From the NCBI GenBank assembly GCA_947493215.1, contig CANLQE010000001.1:992001-1056000 (forward strand): DNA of 64,000 bases, read 5' to 3'. The first letter of the stretch is position 1. Each line of letters starts with the position of its first letter. A program made the position numbers and the translations under genes. This document shows, one piece after another, positions 1-7,748 of this stretch. The stretch comes from an uncultured Sphingomonadaceae bacterium. Lineage in GTDB: Bacteria; Pseudomonadota; Alphaproteobacteria; Sphingomonadales; Sphingomonadaceae. Under the pieces are notes generated by a model. That model was not told the DNA's origin, made no database searches, and saw only the letters and a program-made list of their open reading frames with translations.

Positions 1-1263
1 GGGATCGAGAAAGCCGCTTTCATTGTCGCCACTGGTGTTGAGACGGCCGCGGGCGGTTAGGCCAGCAGAGGCAATTTCCAGTATTTCGTGCGCCAGATCG
101 AGCAGCTTGCCGCCGTTCGGAAGGCGCGCGCTTAGGCCTTCTTTTGGCACGGCATTGCGCAGCGCTTCGCGTTCTTCCATGCTCCAGCCTTTGACTCGGT
201 CCCATGCAGCATCCAGCGCGGTCTGATCATAGAGCAGCCCGACCCAGAAAGCAGGCAGCGCGCAAATCCGGTTCCACGGTCCGCCATCGGCTCCGCGCAT
301 TTCGAGGAAGCTTTTCAGGCGCACTTCGGGGAAGGCGGTGGAGAGATGGTCATTCCAGTCGGCGATGGTAGGTTTTTCGCCGGGCAAAACCGATAGCTCG
401 CCTTTCAGGAAATCCCGGAAACTGAGGCCCGCCGCGTTGATATATTTGCCATCGCGAAACACGAAATACATAGGCACATCGAGCATATATTCGGCATAGC
501 GTTCATAGCCAAAGCCCTCGTCAAACACGAAGGGCAGCATGCCGGTGCGATGCGGATCAGTGTCGGACCAGATGTGGCTGCGGAAGCTTTCAAAGCCGTT
601 AGGCTGGTTTTCGGTAAATGGCGAATTGGCGAACAGCGCCGTGGCCAGTGGCTGTAGCGCCAAGCCAACGCGGAATTTCTGGGCCATGTCGGCTTCGCTG
701 GAATAGTCCAGATTGACCTGGATCGTGCAGGTACGCAGCATCATATCGAGGCCGAGAGTGCCGACTTTCGGCATATGATCGAGCATGATACCATAGCGGC
801 CCTTGGGCATGATCGGCAGTTCGGCCCGGGTTTTGTCCGGCCACATGCCCATGCCCAAGAAACCCTTGCCGGTTTTTTCGCCAATGGCTTTCACTTGCGT
901 TAAATGGCGGCCGGTTTCGTTACATGTCTCGTGGAGATTTTCGAGCGGCGCACCGGATAATTCCAGCTGTCCGGCTGGCTCCAGGCTGACTGTGCCATCA
1001 TCGCCTGCCATGGCGATGACTTTGCCGTTTTCTTCAACCGGCTTCCAGCCAAATTCCTGCAGCGCGAGCAGCAGGTCCTTGATTCCGCCGGGCTCATCAT
1101 AGCTCGGAGCGTGATGGTCGGTGGTACAATAGACGAATTTCTCATGTTCGGTGCCGATGCGCCATTGCTCTTTCGGCTTCTCGCCGCCTTGCATTGGCTC
1201 GATTAGCTGGCTGACATCCTCAATCACAGGATCGTTGCTATTTGAAACTTGTCTGGTGCTCAT
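1..1263 (-). CDS. gshA: Glutamate-cysteine ligase, plant-type (3' end outside window)
   Basis: Catalyses ATP-dependent ligation of glutamate and cysteine, the first step of glutathione synthesis in the cytosol. The reading frame opens at the ATG at 1263 (MSTRQVSN) and runs off the left edge without a stop, giving 421 codons of a protein usually about 455 residues long. The motif WRIGTEHEKFVY near residue 36 is typical of the plant/alphaproteobacterial class of this enzyme. Further matching segments include GTLGLDMMLRTCTIQVNLDY, the MRGADGGPWNR loop, and LPAFWVGLLYD near the end. The gene lies downstream of no other same-strand gene in the window, so it is probably transcribed from the 1264-1338 gap. 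Family assignment is firm; the C-terminus is not visible. Confidence 0.93.
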   Translation of the reverse strand, partial: MSTRQVSNSNDPVIEDVSQLIEPMQGGEKPKEQWRIGTEHEKFVYCTTDHHAPSYDEPGGIKDLLLALQEFGWKPVEENGKVIAMAGDDGTVSLEPAGQLELSGAPLENLHETCNETGRHLTQVKAIGEKTGKGFLGMGMWPDKTRAELPIMPKGRYGIMLDHMPKVGTLGLDMMLRTCTIQVNLDYSSEADMAQKFRVGLALQPLATALFANSPFTENQPNGFESFRSHIWSDTDPHRTGMLPFVFDEGFGYERYAEYMLDVPMYFVFRDGKYINAAGLSFRDFLKGELSVLPGEKPTIADWNDHLSTAFPEVRLKSFLEMRGADGGPWNRICALPAFWVGLLYDQTALDAAWDRVKGWSMEEREALRNAVPKEGLSARLPNGGKLLDLAHEILEIASAGLTARGRLNTSGDNESGFLDP

Positions 1264-1338
1264 CGTCCAGCTTTAGGAAATGATTTGGCGCTATGCTACT
1301 GAAAAAAAGCTGTTCCGCCTGAAACTAATTCTTGGGCG

Positions 1339-1920
1339 TCACAGCAACCATTTGACTGCGACAAAGCCGCCAACAAATAATATCCCGCCGAGCGTGGTTG
1401 CCAGCGCGAAATTCTTGTCGATCCATTCCTTCATCGGAGCGCCAAAGCGCGCAAGGAGCACGGCGACTAAGAAAAAGCGAGCCGAGCGCGCAATAATCGC
1501 AGCAACGACCAAAACGTAGAGCGGCATGGCGGTGCTGCCAGCGGCTATCGTGATCACCTTGAAGGGCAATGGCGTGAATCCGGCGAGCAGGACGACAATC
1601 CAGCCTTGTTCGTTGAAGCTTTGCGCGAACGTATCGAACTTGTCCGTCACGCCATAAAATTCGAGAATGGCGATACCAACGGTCTCAAACAGGAAAAAAC
1701 CGATCGCATAGCCCAGCAGCGCGCCAAGCACCGACGAAACCGTGCAGATGAAGGCGTACCAATAAGCGCGTTTGGGTTTCGCCAAGCACATGGGCGCGAG
1801 CATGACATCGGGCGGAATTGGAAAGAAACTCGACTCTGCAAAGCTGATCCCTGCAAGCCATTTCGTTGCCTGTGGATGGCCGGCTTTGTCGAGCATCCAT
1901 TCGTAAAGTTTTTTGAGCAT
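1339..1920 (-). CDS. YqaA/VTT-family inner-membrane protein
   Basis: A 193-residue polytopic protein of the DedA/VTT (SNARE-associated) superfamily, YqaA branch, probably a lipid scramblase- or flippase-like membrane protein. Visible marks are SFAESSFFPIPPDVML at about residues 27-42, the second amphipathic re-entrant motif GFTPLPFKVITIAAGS at about 114-129, and several hydrophobic spans, the last ending in VKWLL. Length fits the YqaA subgroup rather than full DedA. The start is only ten bases from the end of a 206-bp repeat, so its promoter must lie in or beyond that repeat. The substrate cannot be told from sequence. Confidence 0.85.
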   Translation of the reverse strand: MLKKLYEWMLDKAGHPQATKWLAGISFAESSFFPIPPDVMLAPMCLAKPKRAYWYAFICTVSSVLGALLGYAIGFFLFETVGIAILEFYGVTDKFDTFAQSFNEQGWIVVLLAGFTPLPFKVITIAAGSTAMPLYVLVVAAIIARSARFFLVAVLLARFGAPMKEWIDKNFALATTLGGILFVGGFVAVKWLL

Positions 1921-1929
1921 TTTTATTTT

Positions 1930-2137
1930 ACCTCAGGCGCCGGGCGGGCGCATCCGCGCCCTTGGCTATCGCGCCAATAAGGCGCGGCGGCCGGTCGGCC
2001 TTGCCTCCGCTTCGCGTCGGTTTGGTGCACGCCATAAAGTTTGTCTACCGAGCATAGCGAGGCAAGCGCGACTGCGCGCCCGAGCTGATGCGAGGAAAAC
2101 CAAGCGGACGGATGTCCGCGCCCGGCACTTGAGGTTA
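1930..2137. repeat. Long palindromic dispersed repeat, copy A
   Basis: A 208-bp imperfect palindrome bounded by ACCTCAGGCGCCGGGCG and the inverted AGTGCCGGGCGCGG...TTGAGGTTA. Each arm holds its own small hairpins, for example GCGCC-AATAA-GGCGC and GGCCGGTCGGCC. The left arm is the type carrying GGCGCGGCGGCCGGTCGGCC; the right arm, read inverted, carries CTCGGGCGCGCAGTCGCGC. The orientation matches copy C (21226-21431) and is opposite to copy B (16247-16452). It fills the gap between the stop of the symporter gene and the start of the yqaA-like gene. It has no coding capacity and looks like a MITE or large REP element. Confidence 0.85.
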
Positions 2138-2142
2138 ACAAA

Positions 2143-3714
2143 TCAATGCCCCGGCGCTCCGCTTACATCTTCGATCAGTTCCTTTGGCGTTTCCCGTCCA
2201 TGGTCGGTTCCAGCCGTACGGTTGCCCTTTGCAAGGGCGAAGACCACGCCGGATAGGGCCAGCAGGGCAACGATATTCGGCAGCGTCATCACTGCGTTGG
2301 AAATATCACCCAAGCGCCAAACGAGTTGCAGCGGTGCGAAGGAACCAAAGAAAATGACCACGCACCAAAGGACGCGCCAGATAAAATGCAGTTTCTTTTC
2401 GCCGCTGAGCGTAGAACCGGGCAGCAGATCATAGAGATAAGTGATCGCCCGCTCGCCATAATAGCTCCACGTCAGCAGGGTCGTAAACACGAACAGAATC
2501 AACGCAATCGAGACGATCAATGTGCCGATGGGAATGCTAAACACTTCAAACGGGAAAGCCGCTGCATAGGCGCCCGATGTCATGGCAAAGCCATTCAGAT
2601 CGGATTGCCACGCATGTTCAACCGCCTGTTTCACGCCATTGGTATCGGTAACGGTGAAGTCCCCTGCGACCGTCAGCATGACCAGAGCGGTCATCGTGCA
2701 GATGACGATGGTATCGATAAACGTGCCCATCATCGCAAAGCGGCCTTGTGCCGCCGGATCATTGGTTTGGGCTACTGCGTGGGCGATCGGGGTTGAACCC
2801 TGACCCGCCTCGTTAGAGAACAGCCCGCGCGCGACACCGGCGCGAATGGCGATCATGATCATCGCTCCGAGAAAACCGCCAGCGGCTGCGTCATAGCCAA
2901 AGGCCCCGGCAAAGATGCGGGAAAAGGTTTCCGGCAGATAAGGTAGATTGATCATCAGCGCGACGAAAGCCATCACGAGATAAGCGGCGGCCATCCATGG
3001 AACGATTGTTTCAGCGACTTTACCGATGGATTTGATACCGCCGATAATGACCGCGAAGACAGCGATAGCAGCAACCGCGCCGCCAATCCATTCCTCGACA
3101 CCGAACAGTTCGTTGGCACTGTCGCCCAGACTATTGGCTTGAATGCCGTTACCGGTAACCAGCGCTGAAAACAGCGCACCGATACAGAAAAGAACCGCTA
3201 ACCAAGTCCATTTCGGGCCAAGGCCAAGGGTAATATAAGTCATGGGTCCACCGCGATAGGTGCCGTCTTCGGCCTGTTCGCGGAAGCGGATGGCAAGCGA
3301 CCCTTCGGCAAAAGCAAGCGCCATGCCGAATAAAGCAGTGACCCACATCCAGAAGATCGCGCCGGGCCCGCCCAATGTAATGGCGGTGGCGACGCCGGCG
3401 AGATTACCCGTACCGACTTGTCCGGAAAGAGCGGTCGACAGGGCGGCGAAAGGAGAGATTTCACCCGCGCCTTTGTTTTCCGATTTCTTGAACAGGCCTG
3501 CGAGAGCAGGGAATAACCGGCGCAGCGGATAACCGCGCAAACCAATCATGAAATAAATGCCAGCACCAAGTAAGATGATCACCATCGGCGGGATCGGTTG
3601 GCCGGCAATGGCAAGAACAGGTTCGCCGTTCCAACTGCCGCCCCAGATAAAGTCTGATACGTTGGTGACGGGCTTAATCGCGGCTTCAAACCCCGAAACT
3701 GGCGCTGTACTCAC
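2143..3714 (-). CDS. Sodium:alanine symporter (AGCS family)
   Basis: A 523-residue inner-membrane symporter importing alanine or glycine with sodium. The family signature is clear: NEAGQGSTPIAHAVA at about residue 300, preceded by the GQVGTGNLAGVATAI stretch near residue 115, with about ten hydrophobic spans. A GTG start at 3714 (MSTAPVSGF) is preferred because GGGGAGAA lies just upstream. The gene is divergent from the DUF2855 gene across a 183-bp gap that holds a perfect 9-bp inverted repeat. Transport class is certain; the exact amino acid is inferred from the family. Confidence 0.94.
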   Translation of the reverse strand: MSTAPVSGFEAAIKPVTNVSDFIWGGSWNGEPVLAIAGQPIPPMVIILLGAGIYFMIGLRGYPLRRLFPALAGLFKKSENKGAGEISPFAALSTALSGQVGTGNLAGVATAITLGGPGAIFWMWVTALFGMALAFAEGSLAIRFREQAEDGTYRGGPMTYITLGLGPKWTWLAVLFCIGALFSALVTGNGIQANSLGDSANELFGVEEWIGGAVAAIAVFAVIIGGIKSIGKVAETIVPWMAAAYLVMAFVALMINLPYLPETFSRIFAGAFGYDAAAGGFLGAMIMIAIRAGVARGLFSNEAGQGSTPIAHAVAQTNDPAAQGRFAMMGTFIDTIVICTMTALVMLTVAGDFTVTDTNGVKQAVEHAWQSDLNGFAMTSGAYAAAFPFEVFSIPIGTLIVSIALILFVFTTLLTWSYYGERAITYLYDLLPGSTLSGEKKLHFIWRVLWCVVIFFGSFAPLQLVWRLGDISNAVMTLPNIVALLALSGVVFALAKGNRTAGTDHGRETPKELIEDVSGAPGH

Positions 3715-3802
3715 TCAAATTCTCCCCGTTTCGCATGCTTTGATGCTGAAATTTGCTGCGTAATTTAATTACAATCGCAACAGGATTAGCAGCCGAGCCG
3801 TT

Positions 3803-3824
3803 TTTGGCAAATGCTTTTGCCAAA
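3803..3824. promoter_or_regulatory. Perfect inverted repeat in the symporter/DUF2855 divergent gap
   Basis: TTTGGCAAA and its exact complement TTTGCCAAA are separated by TGCT. It sits between two divergent starts (3714 and 3898), a usual place for an operator. No downstream T-run fits a terminator on the plus strand. Operator function is inferred only. Confidence 0.4.
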
Positions 3825-3897
3825 CGAGCGCGAAAGCCTATGATAATGTTAGAAAATCAAAACCAATATCATGATTCTTTAGGATGGAGCAGCGCAT

Positions 3898-4977
3898 ATG
3901 AGCAACCAAGTCAGCAGTCTTTGGGTAAAGAAAGCGGACCTCCCGCAAAGCAAATGGCATGAAACGCCGGCTCCGGACTTGGCTGATGGCCAGATATTGC
4001 TGGAAATCGAAAAATATGCACTGACCGCCAACAACATTACTTATGCAGCGGTTGGCGATGGCTTTGGCTATTGGAATTTTTTCCCCACCGGTGATGCGGA
4101 CTGGGGCATTGTTCCTGTCTGGGGCTTTGCCAAAGTGGTCGCGTCGAGCAATGCAGATATTCCGGTTGGTGAGCGAGTTTATGGCTATCTGCCAATGGCC
4201 AGCCATCTCGTGGTATCGCCGGGCAACGTAACTGACGCTGGATTTGTCGATCATGCCGAACATCGTCAGGGTTTGGCGATTATCTATAATCAATATCATC
4301 GTCTCGGCACGGGCGCCGGACAGATGGAAGATGAACGGGCGCTCTATCAGCCCTTGTTTACGACCAGCTTCCTGATTGAAGACATGATGCGCAAAGCCGA
4401 TTGGCATGGCGCCGAGGCTGTATTGCTGACCAGCGCGTCATCGAAAACGGCGCTGGGCCTGGCGCTGGTTGCCAAAAACCTGAGCCCCAATATCAAACGT
4501 ATCGGCCTGACATCCGCCGGCAACAAGGCTTTTGTCGAGGCAACCGGGCTTTATGACGACGTGCTGACCTATGATGAACTGCCGAGCGCGGATGCTTCGC
4601 AGGATATCGTATCTGTCGATTTCGCCGGTAACACCGATCTGCGCACCGCGATCCATGCCCATTGGGACACCCATCTGAAATTCAGCTCTCTGGTCGGCGT
4701 GACCCATTATGAGGCGCGCACGGAAGCGGGCGATATGAAAGGCCCGACTCCGGTCATGTTTTTCGCCCCGACCGTCGCGGAATCTTTGATGAAAGAAGTC
4801 GGCCCGGCAACCTTCCGCGCCATGGTGGACGAGCAATTTGCGTCCTTTGTTGCGGTGGCAGCAGGCCATCTTTCGGTCGAGCATCTGTCTGGGCAAGACG
4901 CATTACAAAGCGCCTATCTGGAGATGCTGGCCAACAAGGTCGCGCCCAATCGCGGATTGATCTGCGCCTTTGGATAA
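3898..4977 (+). CDS. DUF2855 family protein
   Basis: A 359-residue soluble protein resembling the DUF2855 family, which has a distant MDR/quinone-reductase-like shape. The N-terminal part has an alcohol-dehydrogenase-like strand pattern (DGQILLEIEKYALTANNITY near residue 30 and PVGERVYGYLPM near 97). A Rossmann-like middle follows (AVLLTSASSKTALGLA at about 170). No zinc ligands typical of zinc alcohol dehydrogenases are apparent. The ATG at 3898 has GGAG eight bases upstream. It is a single gene, followed by 75 bp and then the patatin gene on the same strand. The reaction is unknown. Confidence 0.8.
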   Translation: MSNQVSSLWVKKADLPQSKWHETPAPDLADGQILLEIEKYALTANNITYAAVGDGFGYWNFFPTGDADWGIVPVWGFAKVVASSNADIPVGERVYGYLPMASHLVVSPGNVTDAGFVDHAEHRQGLAIIYNQYHRLGTGAGQMEDERALYQPLFTTSFLIEDMMRKADWHGAEAVLLTSASSKTALGLALVAKNLSPNIKRIGLTSAGNKAFVEATGLYDDVLTYDELPSADASQDIVSVDFAGNTDLRTAIHAHWDTHLKFSSLVGVTHYEARTEAGDMKGPTPVMFFAPTVAESLMKEVGPATFRAMVDEQFASFVAVAAGHLSVEHLSGQDALQSAYLEMLANKVAPNRGLICAFG

Positions 4978-5052
4978 GCGGGAAATTCATTGATTATCAG
5001 GACGTAACGACAGATAATACGCCAAACGGGGTCGCACCTGTTAGGGGATGGG

Positions 5053-6840
5053 ATGAGCAAAGCACCGGTTTCTGCACCAAATCTGGCACGCCATGCGCTG
5101 TTTGACGGCGTGTCGGACGTGGCGGTTGATGCGCTGGAATCCGTTTCAACCGTAAAACCTGTGTCCGGGGGAGAGCTGTTGGTCGCGCAGGGTGACGATG
5201 CCGATGCGCTATATTTTGTCGAATCCGGCCGGTTCCGCGTGGTGGTCAACAAGGTCCATATTGTCGCCCATATAGAGGCCGGTGAAGCCATTGGTGAGCT
5301 AGCCTTTTTCGCTGGCGGAAAGCGCACTGCCGATGTGATTGCGACCCGCGATTCCTCTGTATTGAAAGTCTCGCGCAGCGCGTTTGATAACATTGCACGC
5401 GCGCATCCTGAATTGACGCAAGCCATGCTGAAACTCGTTTCTGAGCGGTTGGTGGTCGCAACCAGCCGAGCCGGTTCTGTAACCAGCAGCACGCCGCGTG
5501 TCATCGCGCTAATCCCCGCCGGGACTAGCCAGTTGCCCGATGGCTTTCTGGCAAGGCTGACGGAGGCGTTTGAAGCGGTCGTAGACGCAGACACACCGGT
5601 GATCACGGTGGACCAAGGCACGAATGAAGCCTCTGATGGCGCGGCCTATCAAGCGTGGCTCGCCGAGCAAGAAGCCAAGGGCGCCTATGTCCTGATCGAC
5701 GGTAGCGGGTCGGAAGAATGGGGCAATCAAGTCTGCCGCAATGCCGATGCGCTGGTCATGGTGGGCCGCCTCGGCGGCGCCGAACCTGAGCCCAATGCGA
5801 TGGAACAACGGGCGATGCGATGGGTTGCCGCGCCGCAACGAACATTGTTGTTGGTGCGGGATAAGGCCGAGAAGACGATCACCAAAAGCGGCGCGTGGAT
5901 CGACCCGCGAGAGCCGAAATTACACCATCATGTAGCACTCGACAGCGAAGCCGATTTCGGCAAAGTCGCGCGCTTCCTGACGGGGCGTGCCGTGGGCTTG
6001 GTGCTGGCTGGCGGCGGCGCGCTGGGCTGCGCGCATCTCGGCGTCATACAGGCGCTCAGAGACGCTGATATCCCGATTGATTTCATCGGCGGCGCGAGTG
6101 CCGGCGCGGCGATGGGCGGGGCGATTGCACGCGGCATGAGCGTTGAGGAAACGCTCGACCAGATGGAAGCAATGTTCATCAAGGCCAAGGCGATGCGGCG
6201 GCTAACCCTGCCGCTTTACTCGCTACTCGACCCGACGGTATTCGATTCCGAGCTGCGCCAGCGCTATGGGACCAAGGACATTGCCGACCAACCGATAAAT
6301 TTCTTTGGTGTTTCGACTAACCTGTCGACCAACGGCCTGCACGTCCACCGGCGCGGACCGCTTTGGGAATGCGTCCGCGCGTCCGGCTCGCTACCAACGA
6401 TATTGCCGCCGTTTATAGATAGCGAGGGCAACATATTGGTCGATGGCGGGGTGCTCGATAATGTGCCGGTAAAGGTCATGCATGACCTGAAAACCGGTCC
6501 CAATATCGTCGTGTCGCTCGGTGATCCGGACGAGGTCTGGCGCACCGATGTCGAATATGACGATATCCGCGGCCGCTGGACGTTGATGCGGGATGTTATG
6601 CTGCGCCGCAAGCGAGAGGCCGAATTCCCCTCGATTGTCGAAATCATGTCGCGGTCGATGGTTGTCGCCAGCCGCATGGCGTCGAAAGAAATGCTGGGCG
6701 ATGAGGATATTTTGGTTAATCCGCCGATCATCCCCGATATGCAAATACTCGACTGGCATTTGGGCCGTGAACTGGCCGAAATGGCGTCCGACTATATCAC
6801 CAGTCAGGTCATCGAAAGCGCCGGGCTGAAACAGCTTTAA
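5053..6840 (+). CDS. Cyclic-nucleotide-binding patatin-like phospholipase (NTE type)
   Basis: A 595-residue two-domain protein of the neuropathy-target-esterase type, predicted to hydrolyse phospholipids or lysophospholipids under nucleotide control. Residues about 10-135 form a cNMP-binding domain (GGELLVAQGDDADALYFVESG, then GEAIGELAFFAGGKRTADV). A linker domain follows, and the patatin domain starts at about residue 316 with the oxyanion loop GGGALGCAHLG. The nucleophile elbow is GGASAGA (Ser near 349) and the catalytic Asp lies in DGGVLDN. All catalytic parts are present. No transmembrane anchor is seen. The ligand may be cAMP or cGMP but is not shown by the sequence. Confidence 0.92.
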   Translation: MSKAPVSAPNLARHALFDGVSDVAVDALESVSTVKPVSGGELLVAQGDDADALYFVESGRFRVVVNKVHIVAHIEAGEAIGELAFFAGGKRTADVIATRDSSVLKVSRSAFDNIARAHPELTQAMLKLVSERLVVATSRAGSVTSSTPRVIALIPAGTSQLPDGFLARLTEAFEAVVDADTPVITVDQGTNEASDGAAYQAWLAEQEAKGAYVLIDGSGSEEWGNQVCRNADALVMVGRLGGAEPEPNAMEQRAMRWVAAPQRTLLLVRDKAEKTITKSGAWIDPREPKLHHHVALDSEADFGKVARFLTGRAVGLVLAGGGALGCAHLGVIQALRDADIPIDFIGGASAGAAMGGAIARGMSVEETLDQMEAMFIKAKAMRRLTLPLYSLLDPTVFDSELRQRYGTKDIADQPINFFGVSTNLSTNGLHVHRRGPLWECVRASGSLPTILPPFIDSEGNILVDGGVLDNVPVKVMHDLKTGPNIVVSLGDPDEVWRTDVEYDDIRGRWTLMRDVMLRRKREAEFPSIVEIMSRSMVVASRMASKEMLGDEDILVNPPIIPDMQILDWHLGRELAEMASDYITSQVIESAGLKQL

Positions 6841-6887
6841 CGCGGGCAAGCGCATCACTAGCTTGCTCCCAAACAGGAATGTCGAGC

Positions 6888-7544
6888 ATGACAGCTATGG
6901 CGAACCCGCCCCAAACGCTTGATTTTAAATGCGAATGCGGCGCTATTCATGCCGCCCTGCATGATGCGTCGCTGCAATCCGGTCGGCGTCTGATCTGCCA
7001 TTGCAATGACTGTCAGGCCTTTGCCCATTATCTGGGTAAGGAAAAACTGATGTTGGACGATCATGCCGGCACCCATGTCTATCAAACCGATCCGACCCGA
7101 TTTGAAATCACGAAAGGGCAGGACAAGCTGGCCTGTGTGACCGTGACCGGCGGGCCGTTGCTGCGCTGGTATTGTGAGACATGCAAAACGCCGGTTGCCA
7201 ATACGCTCAGCTCCACCCGCTTCCCGTTTCTGTCACTGATCCTGTCGGGTTTTGACCGCGGTAAAACCGACGCGCTGCTCGGGCGGGATGCCGAACATGT
7301 ATCGGTGGATTCCGGCGCCGGTAATCTTGGCAGGGTCAAGATAGCGGGGATGGCGGGCATGCTGTTCAAGCTGCTGGTCAACACCGTCAAAGCCCGGTTT
7401 AACCCAGAGCTGAAAAAATCACCCCTGTTCGATAGCGAAACCGGTAATCCGGTCGCCGTCCCGATCAAACTGGAACCCGCCGAGCGTCTGGCGATCGATG
7501 AAAAGGCGGATATTTATCGCGAGGTTTTGGCGGAGATTAGATAG
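6888..7544 (+). CDS. DUF6151/GFA-like zinc-binding protein
   Basis: A 218-residue protein related to the Mss4/GFA zinc fold. It carries the metal-ligand pairs CECGAIH (near residue 16), CHCNDCQAF (about 42-49) and WYCETCKTP (about 98). The ATG at 6888 is preferred over that at 6879 because the AGGA at 6875-6878 abuts the earlier codon but stands nine bases from this one. The C-terminal third (LKKSPLFDSETGNPV) is typical of the DUF6151 type rather than short GFA proteins. GFA proteins were once thought to react glutathione with formaldehyde, but the true activity here is unknown. Confidence 0.75.
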   Translation: MTAMANPPQTLDFKCECGAIHAALHDASLQSGRRLICHCNDCQAFAHYLGKEKLMLDDHAGTHVYQTDPTRFEITKGQDKLACVTVTGGPLLRWYCETCKTPVANTLSSTRFPFLSLILSGFDRGKTDALLGRDAEHVSVDSGAGNLGRVKIAGMAGMLFKLLVNTVKARFNPELKKSPLFDSETGNPVAVPIKLEPAERLAIDEKADIYREVLAEIR

Positions 7545-7567
7545 GTAATTATGTCGCCTGATACCCG

Positions 7568-7648
7568 TTAAGAGCGGGAATATTGTTCTGCCGGATCCGG
7601 GTCTATCGGTTCGGTTATTCTGGCGGCTTCCAAGATATAGTCGGTCAT
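7568..7648 (-). CDS. Possible 26-residue small protein
   Basis: A short open frame from ATG at 7648 to TAA at 7568, beginning MTDYILEAARITEP and ending EQYSRS. A GAGG motif stands about seven bases upstream and the composition is protein-like and acidic. It lies in the gap between two convergent genes. Nothing else supports translation, so this is a candidate only. Confidence 0.25.
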   Translation of the reverse strand: MTDYILEAARITEPIDPDPAEQYSRS

Positions 7649-7686
7649 CGCGTTCGCCTCATTGAGCTTGATTTAACCTAGCTATA

Positions 7687-7716
7687 ATGTCCGCTATGGG
7701 CGCCAAAAGCGGACAC
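7687..7716. repeat. Short palindromic repeat (TGTCCGCT/AGCGGACA), copy 1
   Basis: TGTCCGCT at 7688-7695 pairs with AGCGGACA at 7708-7715 around a 12-base loop. This variant has ATGGGCGCCAAA in the loop, like the copy at 39861. It is one of six related copies, all in gene gaps. It lies just past the 3' end of the ABC-M1 gene. Confidence 0.75.
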
Positions 7717-7748
7717 TCATTCTATAGCAACGATGCGTTGATGAGCCA

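Noticed and set aside
1913-2434. Plus-strand open frame of 173 codons through repeat copy A
   Set aside because: The N-terminal part is repeat sequence and the rest is a shadow of the symporter gene.
4914-5621. Antisense open frame of 235 codons under the DUF2855/patatin genes
   Set aside because: Ser/Thr/Ala-rich shadow of the patatin gene, which has intact motifs on the plus strand.
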